Positions 1 through 6,400 of a DNA stretch of 14,641 nucleotides are shown here, in pieces. Numbering within the stretch: the stretch's first letter is position 1; the number at the start of each line of letters is the position of its first letter. Position numbers and translations under genes: made by a program. Origin of the DNA: DAOTXL01 sp034435455. Its GTDB lineage: Bacteria > Chloroflexota > Anaerolineae > JAAYZQ01. The stretch spans positions 1-14,641 of the forward strand of contig DAOTXL010000044.1 in assembly GCA_034435455.1 (NCBI GenBank). Reading direction: 5' to 3'. A model generated the notes under the pieces. The model saw only the letters and a program-made list of their open reading frames with translations. It had not been told where the DNA came from and did no database searches.

Positions 1-2
1 AG

Positions 3-139
3 ATCTTCGTCCTCCAGCAATCCCTGGCGCTGTACGACTTTTACTCCGCTCAAATCGAGCTCTGCAACGCCGAGGTTGAACGCCAATTCGCCGCCGTCAA
101 GCCCCGTTGGGACGCCCCCGCCGGGCTGCCTGCACTCCC
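3..139 (+). pseudogene. IS110-family transposase fragment (internal piece)
   Basis: Frame 3 is open from the window edge and reads LQQSLALYDFYSAQIELC, then NAEVERQFAAVKP and a Pro/Leu-rich stretch to about base 139. The ALYDFY-x-AQI-x-x-C pattern, an acidic/hydrophobic helix and then a proline-rich linker resemble the middle of IS110-family transposases, the DEDD-type recombinases that move circular intermediates. This resemblance is from memory of the family. Neither the catalytic N-terminal region nor the C-terminal transposase domain is present here. After about base 139 the frame loses sense and meaningful coding moves to frame 2, so the gene is broken on its 3' side. The 5' part lies outside the window and may be intact or not. 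Confidence 0.55.
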
Positions 140-142
140 CTC

Positions 143-367
143 GGGCGTTACTTCGGCGTTGACTTTGGAGCGACGACCGACTATGCGGCCGTGGCCCGTG
201 GCTTTGGCTGGCAGGGGGTCCGGGTGGAGCATCCCGACCAGGTCGAACCGGCGCTGCGCCAGGCCCTGGCAACCGATGGCCCGACCTTTGTAGATATCCT
301 GTCGGCCTGTGAGACCGACGAGCTGCCACCGGTGACCCAATGGCAACGGATGTGGCAGGAGGAATAA
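143..367 (+). pseudogene. C-terminal remnant of a thiamine-pyrophosphate enzyme (acetolactate-synthase-like)
   Basis: Frame 2 from about base 143 reads GRYFGVDFG, then TDYAAVARGFGWQGVRVE, then PALRQALATDGPTFVDI, ending in TAA at 365-367. This order matches the last 70 or so residues of the C-terminal TPP-binding domain of acetolactate synthase/benzoylformate decarboxylase-type enzymes: the 'D[FY]AAVARGFG' helix, the 'V..P..[VL]..AL..AL....P..VD[IV]' strand and helix. The GDG...N cofactor motif and everything N-terminal are missing, because transposase-like sequence precedes it in another frame. An ATG at 107 is in frame but sits inside the transposase-like part, so I do not take it as a genuine start. 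The remnant ends 9 bases before the converging stop of the 916-377 gene. Confidence 0.6.
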
Positions 368-376
368 GCCGCCACT

Positions 377-916
377 TCAGACCGGCGATCTCTTTTTCAG
401 AGCGCGGCGCCAGTTGTGCCAGAAGGAGCGCCGCACCGATGGCGGGGCAGCAGGTGACGGTTGAGGGGGGGGATCAGCCGGAGAGACCGGCAGCAGGGCA
501 CGGAGCCGTGCATTTTCGGCCTGGAGGGTCACATTTTCGCTGCGCAGCCGCTGCACCAGACTGCGCAACCCCTGGTTTTCATTTCGGATCGCGCCGGTTG
601 AAAGCTCCCAGGCTTCATTGGCCTGTTGAGCCTCCCAGGTGCGAAAGCGTAAGGCAGCCAGACGCGTCTCGGTTTCTACCATCCGCGCCAGCAATCTTTG
701 CAGGTCATCCTGACTCAGCACACCCGACTCGACAGCCCGCAAGACCTGTTCTCCCCTGGCATAGGCCAGGCCGCTGCCCAACAGCAAACGCAGTCCCTCG
801 GCAAGTTCCCAACCACGTTCCTGGATCACCTGCTCGATCTCACGCATGGTCTCGGCCTCAACCAGGATCTCCAGCCTGACCAGCTCTTCTGTCTCAATCT
901 GTGAATTCCGGCCCAT
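377..916 (-). CDS. Helical/coiled-coil protein, second of a paralogous pair (hypothetical)
   Basis: This 179-residue protein has no signal peptide, no membrane segment and no function I recognise. Residues 10-60 form a short alpha-helical domain (LVRLEILVEAETMREIEQV, then GWELAEGLRLLLGSGLAYARGE). Residues 68-142 are a long charged helix with heptad-like Leu/Ile spacing, a likely coiled coil (RLRSENVTLQAENARLRALL). Residues 143-160 are Pro/Ala-rich and the tail is basic (RRSFWHNWRRALKKR), which may contact membrane lipids or nucleic acid. It is clearly related to the product of the gene just upstream: both share GW-x(3)-E-x-LR-[IL]-LL-x(2)-GL-x-Y-x(2)-G, and then RLL-x-[RM][ME] before the long helix. 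Its ATG has GGAG 6 nt upstream and overlaps the end of the preceding gene by 23 bases, which indicates translational coupling. It is the last gene of the four-gene operon. Confidence 0.82.
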   Translation of the reverse strand: MGRNSQIETEELVRLEILVEAETMREIEQVIQERGWELAEGLRLLLGSGLAYARGEQVLRAVESGVLSQDDLQRLLARMVETETRLAALRFRTWEAQQANEAWELSTGAIRNENQGLRSLVQRLRSENVTLQAENARLRALLPVSPADPPPQPSPAAPPSVRRSFWHNWRRALKKRSPV

Positions 917-1523
917 CGCCTACTCCAGAGCCACCGACCTCCAGAGGCCTGCCCTCTCCGACAGGCTCCTGGCCTTTGCGGCGAACCCGAAATCTGTTGC
1001 TCAACAACGATCTCGCACGAGATGGCCCCGCCGACCCGGAGCCGGCCTCGACCCCGGCGCACTTGCCGTTTGCAGGTTGAGGGTCTCCTCTGGCTTTGAG
1101 TGCCTCATTCTCGGATCGCAGTCTTGAGATGGAGGCTTCCAGTTCTTTGCACTGGGCCCTCAGAGCCATGTTCTGCATTTCCAGAATCTTGTTGTCCCGC
1201 ATAAAATCAAAGGCGTAGAACCGCATCACAGCCGTGACCGATTCCATCTCCAGCAGCCGGTTGAGCAAGACATCTTGCGTCCCCTCCCCGTCGCGCAAGA
1301 GGAGTTTCCCTTTGGTATATCCCAATCCCCGGGTCAGCAAGATACGCAGGGCCTCTTCTGGCAACCACCCTTCCTGCTCCGCCACAGCCAGGATGTCTTG
1401 ATAGGTCTCCTGGAGCAGGCGGACCTCTACTGTGACAATTTCGGTCCCGCCGAAGGCGTCGGCAAAGAATTGCCGTTCGTAATCGGATGCGCTGATGACC
1501 AGCGATTCGTCTGACATTGTCAT
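894..1523 (-). CDS. Helical/coiled-coil protein, first of a paralogous pair (hypothetical)
   Basis: This is a 209-residue soluble protein of unknown function. The open frame extends upstream to 1763, but the ATG at 1523 is chosen for two reasons. It has a strong ribosome site (GAGGAGGTGA about 7 nt upstream), and it overlaps the TGA of the preceding gene as ATGA. A second ATG two codons on (1517) is possible. Residues 28-75 are the small helical domain shared with its paralogue (EIVTVEVRLLQETYQDIL, then GWLPEEALRILLTRGLGYTKG). Residues 85-145 are a long helix with coiled-coil character (KELEASISRLRSENEALKA). The last 60 residues are Gly/Ser/Arg-rich and look disordered. They overlap the start of the next gene, so they may be poorly conserved. 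The position after two DUF6062-like genes, and pairing with a paralogue, suggest that the four products work together. Confidence 0.82.
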   Translation of the reverse strand: MTMSDESLVISASDYERQFFADAFGGTEIVTVEVRLLQETYQDILAVAEQEGWLPEEALRILLTRGLGYTKGKLLLRDGEGTQDVLLNRLLEMESVTAVMRFYAFDFMRDNKILEMQNMALRAQCKELEASISRLRSENEALKARGDPQPANGKCAGVEAGSGSAGPSRARSLLSNRFRVRRKGQEPVGEGRPLEVGGSGVGDGPEFTD

Positions 1524-2365
1524 CGGCACTTCACCTCCTCTCGCTGCCTGTAATCGGCCAGGGCCTTCCGGCGCAAGTGGTAGACCTCCTCCTCCTCCGC
1601 TGGCGGAGCTTCTCCTACGAAAAAGGCCACGGCCCGTAGCCACGAGACCTGCTCCCAGGGATGTTTGGGCTCTTCCCGGTTGTTCCAATCGTGCTTGCGC
1701 ACATATTCTCCCAGATTGTGCACCAGGAGGCCCAATCTGGTGGCTGCCACTTCGACCAGACAACGGATCGCCTGCTCATCCTCGGTACTGGCCAGAGCGC
1801 GGCGCAGGTGGGGCAGGCACAGGCCATCGGAGGCGGTATACAGGCCCCGGAATTCAGGATCGGCCAGGCCGTACACCAGCCAGCTCAGGTAAATCTGGTC
1901 CATCTGGCCAACCAGCTCGCAGGCGCGACAACACTCCACGGGAGACAGCCGCCCAGCCAGGGGAGTGCCAGGTGCTGGAGGCCACAAGCGACGGGCCAGC
2001 CAGCGTCCTGCCGCGCCCGGGCGTTCTAACCACTGACGCAAGCGCATCCACCTGCCAGCGCGTGCCGGTGGATGTTGGCGTAGATATTCGTCCAGAACCT
2101 GAAAGACCCGGCTGGCCAGGTCCTGATAGACGATGCCCACCCCCAGGCCGTCGTGCCAGCGCTCCTGCTCTATGGCCGACAAAGCCCAGGCATGCTCCGG
2201 GCAGAGTCCCAGGCTGCGCACCAGATGCCGACGTGTCTCCCCATCGTTGACATTCTCATACAACAGGTTGAACAGATACCGCCGTTCCGTCTGCTGTCTC
2301 AGGTGGCAGATGGGGCAGCCCGGCTCACGAAGCGCGACTTGCAACGAGATCATGATCAGACTCAA
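1520..2365 (-). CDS. DUF6062-like protein with two CxxC/CxxH units (second paralogue)
   Basis: This 281-residue cytosolic protein has two repeated units. The first has C17-P-I-C20 and C55-P-E-H58. The second has C146-R-A-C149 and C183-L-P-H186, following a TASDGLCLPHLRRAL-type helix. Each CxxC plus CxxH set could bind one zinc or other metal ion, but that is an inference. The N-terminal pattern (CPIC, RYL, LLYE-x-VND, G-x-CPEHAW) matches what I recall of DUF6062, a family of unknown function. The start is probably TTG at 2365. It has GGAGG 6 nt upstream and overlaps the previous TGA (TTGA), whereas the ATG at 2353 has its nearest GGAGG 19 nt away. A basic insert at residues 98-135 separates the units, and a charged tail with EEEE follows. 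Its TGA overlaps the next ATG by ATGA. Confidence 0.8.
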   Translation of the reverse strand: MSLIMISLQVALREPGCPICHLRQQTERRYLFNLLYENVNDGETRRHLVRSLGLCPEHAWALSAIEQERWHDGLGVGIVYQDLASRVFQVLDEYLRQHPPARAGRWMRLRQWLERPGAAGRWLARRLWPPAPGTPLAGRLSPVECCRACELVGQMDQIYLSWLVYGLADPEFRGLYTASDGLCLPHLRRALASTEDEQAIRCLVEVAATRLGLLVHNLGEYVRKHDWNNREEPKHPWEQVSWLRAVAFFVGEAPPAEEEEVYHLRRKALADYRQREEVKCR

Positions 2366-3090
2366 GGCTGGCCTCCGGCCTGCGCTCCACTCAAGGCCGC
2401 GATGCCCCGCAGCCAGGCGCTCCCCTCGTCGCCCACCGGCTCATCCCGAAAGCGCACATCACTCTTGCGGATCGCTTCGGCCAGGCGGTCGGCCAGCCGC
2501 TGCCAGATGATCTGTTGGGCGTTGACCAGGGATCGAAAGGTGGCCTCGTCGCGCACATAGCGCAGTGCCTGGCGGAAATGGGCCAGGCATAGACCATCCG
2601 AAGCCTCATAGGCAGCCAGCAACCCATCCTCTTCCAGAAGATGCCCGACCAGGGTGGTCAAATAGACCTTTTCCATCTTTTCGGCCTGAACGCAGGCCGG
2701 ACACCGGTCCCTGGGGGTCAGGCGGTCAATCAGCCCGGCCGTCGCCGCCGACGGTCGGCTGCGGTCCAGGTTCTCCTGGGCACGCCGCAGTGACAGGGCC
2801 GGCAGAGCCTCAAAGTGGGCATCGGCCATGGCGTCAAGCACCCCCCGCAAGGCATCATGCATCAGGATCGCCACCCCCAATGAGGCTCCTGGCCGCACCA
2901 GGCCCCAGCCATGCTCGTGGCAGAAGCCTTGTGCCCGGCGGACCTGATCGCGCACCGCCGGGTCGTTCACACTCTCCCACAGCAGACCATCCAGATACCG
3001 CCCGGCTGCTCTGGCCTTCAGGCGGCAGAGAGGGCAGTCTGGTTGGGCCAGGGCGTCGCGCAGATCATAAAAACTCATCGTCCGGCTCAT
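2362..3090 (-). CDS. DUF6062-like protein with two CxxC/CxxH units (first paralogue, operon head)
   Basis: This 242-residue protein is the first gene of the operon and is related to the next gene along its whole length. It carries C19-P-L-C22, C57-H-E-H60, C130-P-A-C133 and C168-L-A-H171, again two likely metal sites. Shared landmarks are RYLDGLLWESVND, G-x-C-HEH-GWGL and YEASDGLCLAHFRQAL. There is no signal peptide or membrane helix. The ATG at 3090 has GAGG 4 nt upstream and lies only 16 nt after the T-tract of an intrinsic terminator. Expression must therefore depend on antitermination in the leader (see the riboswitch entry). The biochemical role is unknown. Membership of the DUF6062 family is recalled, not searched. 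Metal binding is inferred from Cys/His spacing. Confidence 0.82.
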   Translation of the reverse strand: MSRTMSFYDLRDALAQPDCPLCRLKARAAGRYLDGLLWESVNDPAVRDQVRRAQGFCHEHGWGLVRPGASLGVAILMHDALRGVLDAMADAHFEALPALSLRRAQENLDRSRPSAATAGLIDRLTPRDRCPACVQAEKMEKVYLTTLVGHLLEEDGLLAAYEASDGLCLAHFRQALRYVRDEATFRSLVNAQQIIWQRLADRLAEAIRKSDVRFRDEPVGDEGSAWLRGIAALSGAQAGGQP

Positions 3091-3106
3091 CGCACCTCAG
3101 CCTACC

Positions 3107-3153
3107 AAAAAGCCTCTACCGGCCGGACGCACCCGCGTCACGGTGGTAGAGGC
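3107..3153 (-). terminator. Leader intrinsic terminator (attenuator) of the DUF6062 operon
   Basis: Reading the minus strand, GCCTCTACC (3153-3145) pairs perfectly with GGTAGAGGC (3120-3112). Inside it, CCG (3143-3141) pairs with CGG (3125-3123) and GACGC (3139-3135) with GCGTC (3130-3126) around a GGGT loop. That gives about 17 paired bases, followed at once by TTTTT (3111-3107). It stands between the promoter and the start codon, so it must stop transcription of the operon unless opened. Its 5' arm is the same strand that the upstream aptamer needs for its pseudoknot. Confidence 0.85.
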
Positions 3154-3211
3154 TATCAGTCACTGACGACAGATCAGGGGCATCAGCCCCCCGGGCGAGC
3201 CTCATCGCCCG
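3145..3211 (-). promoter_or_regulatory. Candidate fluoride riboswitch aptamer (crcB-type)
   Basis: On the minus strand, GGGCG (3210-3206) and CGCCC (3197-3193) form a stem whose loop carries ATGAGGCT. Loop bases GAGGCT (3203-3198) are perfectly complementary to AGCCTC (3154-3149) within CTGATAGCCTCTACC (3159-3145). This closely follows the known fluoride aptamer of Thermotoga petrophila, which has GGGCGAUGAGGCC in the first hairpin and CUGAUGGCCUCUAC at the 3' end. There the pseudoknot is GAGGCC/GGCCUC, so the changed base pair covaries. In the known ligand-bound form the pseudoknot withholds the GCCTCTAC strand from a terminator, turning the gene on, and the same overlap is present here. Against it, the middle (3192-3160) is longer than usual. 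It holds GGGGC-TGAT-GCCCC and a weak CTGAT/GTCAG stem, and I do not see the usual AAAC junction. It may be a divergent variant. Confidence 0.72.
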
Positions 3212-3225
3212 ATTTCAGCAACCCA

Positions 3226-3254
3226 ATTGTACCACAGGCCGGCAAAACAGTCAA
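3226..3254 (-). promoter_or_regulatory. Sigma70-type promoter of the riboswitch/DUF6062 operon
   Basis: Minus-strand TTGACT (3254-3249) and TACAAT (3231-3226) are separated by exactly 17 bases, with one mismatch to each consensus hexamer. Transcription would begin near 3219, about 8 bases before the aptamer stem. This makes a leader of roughly 130 nt that contains the aptamer and the terminator. Confidence 0.78.
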
Positions 3255-3272
3255 AAGGTGCCGGGCACTTTT
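3253..3272. repeat. Palindrome GTGCC-N-GGCAC flanked by A4/T4
   Basis: GTGCC (3258-3262) and GGCAC (3264-3268) surround one base, with AAAA on the left and TTTT on the right. The palindrome abuts and slightly overlaps the -35 box of the operon promoter. The same core occurs twice more at 8464-8474 and 8483-8493. It could be an operator or simply one member of a dispersed repeat family; the sequence alone does not decide. Confidence 0.5.
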
Positions 3273-3330
3273 CACCACCGAGGCGCAGAGAACGCGGGGG
3301 AATCACAAAAACTCTGCGGCTTCTGCGGTG
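3273..3330. repeat. Imperfect palindromic dispersed-type element (CACCACCGAGGCGCAGAG...)
   Basis: The left arm CACCACCGAGGCGCAGAG (3273-3290) and right arm CTCTGCGGCTTCTGCGGTG (3312-3330) are near reverse complements around an A-rich centre. Similar 'cac-cga-ggc-gca-gag' palindromes are, as I recall, scattered in intergenic regions of many environmental bacteria. No open frame is associated with it. Confidence 0.5.
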
Positions 3331-3374
3331 CAGGCCGGGACTTTTTCAGCAGACTCCTGGCAGCCGGTTCGATT

Positions 3375-3427
3375 TGACCTCACCCCTACCCCCTGGCCCC
3401 CTTCCGTTGGGGGATGGGGTGAGGTCA
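3375..3427. repeat. Long intergenic hairpin downstream of the protease gene
   Basis: TGACCTCACCCC (3375-3386) pairs perfectly with GGGGTGAGGTCA (3416-3427), and C-rich and G-rich stretches in between can extend the stem. It starts 36 bases beyond the protease stop codon. It could act as a transcript end or stabiliser, but there is no T-tract on the minus strand. The 'CTCACCCCTACCCCC...GGGGTGAG' form resembles a common dispersed palindrome. With the preceding elements it fills the 372-base gap 3091-3462, in which I see no gene. Confidence 0.6.
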
Positions 3428-3462
3428 CCCCTGCCACCATTTATGTAATTAACATCGTCGAG

Positions 3463-6400
3463 CTAGGGAGCCGGCTCCTTGATGACGATGGGCAGGTAGA
3501 TGTAGTGGAATCGCTGAGGTGGTTCCTCCACCACCACTTCAACCGTAGAGGTCACCGCTTCGGTCATGGCACAGTTCCAGATGGCAATCCCGATGGGATA
3601 GGTGCCCGGCACGGTGAAGGTCAGGGGGAAGACCAGTGGATCGGCGGTAGAGGTCATCACCGGGCCGACGTTCAGGGTGTAGGAGTAGGGCGGGGTAAAG
3701 TCGTCCGGGGTGAGGTCGGCGCTGAACACCACCTGATCGCCGGGATAGACTGTGCCGGTGGTGACCAGGGTCAGGCTGACGCCTGTCACTGCGGTACAGG
3801 GAGGCGTTACGGTGACGGCCGTCCAGGCCTGATCGCTGCCACACCCATTTTCCGCCGTGACCACCACGGTAAAGTCACCGGGACTGGTGTAGGTGTAGAC
3901 CGGTGTGGGGCCGGTCAGCCCGACCCCGTAGCCGGGCCCGCCAAAGTCCCAGGTGTAGGCAAAGGGCGGGGTGCCGGTCACCGTGGCGGTAAAGGCCACC
4001 GGCTCGCCGGGCAGGGCCGGGCTATCGCTGGTCACCTCTACGGCAGCCTCGTAGCACAGCACTTCCACGGTTTGCGCCGCCCTGTTGCTGCCACAGCCAT
4101 TTTCTACCGTCACGGTCACGGTGTAGATGCCAGGCTGCGTGTAGGTGTAGACCGGTGTGGGGCCGGTCAGGCCGACCCCGTAGCCCGGCCCGCCAAAGTC
4201 CCAGGTGTAAGCTGGCGGTGGCGTGCCGGTCGCCGTGGCGGTAAAGTGCATCCCATGACCCAGCTCCACCGGGCTATCGCTGCTCAAGTCAACCGTAGGC
4301 GAGATGGAGAGGTTGAGGCCGACCGTCACCGTATGGGTAACGGTGGGTGCCACGCCGACGATCTCGATGGCATAGCTGCCGGGGGCAGCCATCCCGGTAT
4401 TGCCGAGGGTCAGAACGGTTGTGCCGGGCGGGGTCAGGGGATTGGGGTTGAACTGAACCGTCGTGCCGGTCGGCTCGCCCACTGTATGGAAGGTGATCGG
4501 CTCGGAGAAGCCCAGGATGGTGTCCACGGTGACGGTATAGACGGCCTCGTCGGGGATGCACAGGTCGAGAGAGGTCGGTTCAACGCTCAGGGTAAAGTCG
4601 GGCTGCACGGTACAGTTATAGCAGACGAGGGCAAAGTCCTGATCGGTGGTATCGCCGCTGAATGGGATGCCGTCGCCAGGGAGGTTGGTGGCCTGCACGG
4701 TGATGATGGCACTGTCGCCGGGGTTCTGAATGTACACATTTTCCAGGTTGTTGAGGGTGTCGGGGGCACCGCCGGGGGTGGACCAGCCGCCGGAGAAGTG
4801 GTTGCCGTAATAGGTGTTGCCGTTGTGGCTGACGATCAGGTCCAGGTTGTTGACCAGAGCCGGGTTGGCCCCCACTGCACCGGGGGCATCGGACCAGGCA
4901 ACGGTGACTTTGAACGGCTTACCGGGGTCAGGGATGTGGACGCTCATCCCCCACGATTCACCAGTGTTGTCAAAGATATCCAACTGGTCGCGGTAGATCA
5001 TAGCCACGCCGTTGTCCAGGACGTTCGTCAGGTGGATGCGCCCCCACCCTTCGTGGACGTTCGGGATGGCATTCCCTTCATTCATGTCCACCGCGCCGTT
5101 GACCAACAGTGCCTTGGTCATGGCCGGGCTGGGGTCAGCGCCGCCGTTCAGGTCCCGCCACCAGTCGGTGATGAGGACAATGGAACCGGAGGCATGAGGG
5201 GCAGCCATGCTGGTGCCGGAGCAGTAGGAGTAGAGGTTGCCGGTGCCGGGGATGTCATAACCGGAGCCGGTGCAGGAGCCGCCGGTGTCGTTGCGGGCGG
5301 AGGCGATCTGCTGACCGGGGGCGGCGATGGTCGGCACCCAGCGCCCGTCCTGGGCCGGGCCGCGGCTGCTGAAGGTGGAGATGGTGTCAATGTTGCCCGC
5401 CCGGTAGTTGAGGCTGCTGGCCACGACGATCAGGTTTTTGGCCTCCTTGGGCGCCGTCAGCGTGTGTTGGCCAGGCCCAGAGTTGCCGGCGGAAAAGACC
5501 TCGATGAACGGTTCAGCCACGCCGGGGGTGTCAAAGTTGCCGTCGCGGACCATAAAGTCATGGGTACGCTCCGAAGCCTGGTAACCGTGATTGATCCCCT
5601 CGCCGGTGGTCCACGAGTTGTTGCCGCCGATGGCGTTGCCCAGCACCGCCCGCTTGCTGTGCTCCTGCCAGCCGCCGCTCGGCGGCCAGTATGGAGCGGA
5701 GAGAGAGTTCATGGCAAAGATATGGTAAAGAGGGGCCACCCCCAGGCCGTAGTAAAAGCCGTTGGCGTCGGTATAACCGGCCGTGGCATCGCCGCCGACA
5801 ATGCCGGCCACGTGGGTGCCATGCCCACCATCGGGACAGTCGGTGCCGGGGTGACCGGCTTCGGTGCAGGCGCCGGGAAAGTCATAGCCGCCGACGATGT
5901 GCGGCCCCAGGTCTGGATGCTGGTAATCCACGCCGGTATCCACAATGGCCCAGATCACGTCATCCCCATTGTAGCCCAGGTTGTTCAGCCAGGTCCAGTA
6001 GCCGGTAAAGGGCACGCCGTTGGTATAGTTGCCGGCGACGATCTGGCTGGACATCTCATCGTCCAGGGCCGGTTCGGGGCTGGAGTAGCCCAGCCACAGC
6101 ACGGTGTTGATCCGGGCGACATCGGCCACGGCGCTCGCATCCAGCTCGACGATGGCGTCAAAGAAGGCTCGATCGGGCTGAGAGGGATAGAACTGAAGGA
6201 TGCGGCCCCCCAGTCGGGCGATAGCCTGCAGCGTGGCCTGGGGGTTGCCGTCATTGTAAAACATGATATCCACATTGGAAATGCGGCCGCTGAGTCCGGC
6301 CAGGTCGCGGTTGATCTTGTAGCCGGGATGGACGGCTCCCTGCCAGCGCACAAAATCCAGCGCCTCAGCCGCCTCAGCCTGGGCAGCCGTGGCCCAGGTC

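Noticed and set aside
1524..1763. N-terminal extension of the first coiled-coil gene to 1763
   Set aside because: The 80 extra residues are Gly/Arg/Pro-rich and antiparallel in character to the overlapping DUF6062-like gene in another frame. The ATG at 1523 has a strong ribosome site and an ATGA overlap.
3107..3153. Terminator belonging to the upstream protease transcript
   Set aside because: It lies downstream of the operon's own promoter, over 300 bases after the protease stop, and 16 bases before the DUF6062-like start, with its 5' arm shared with the aptamer. An attenuator fits better.
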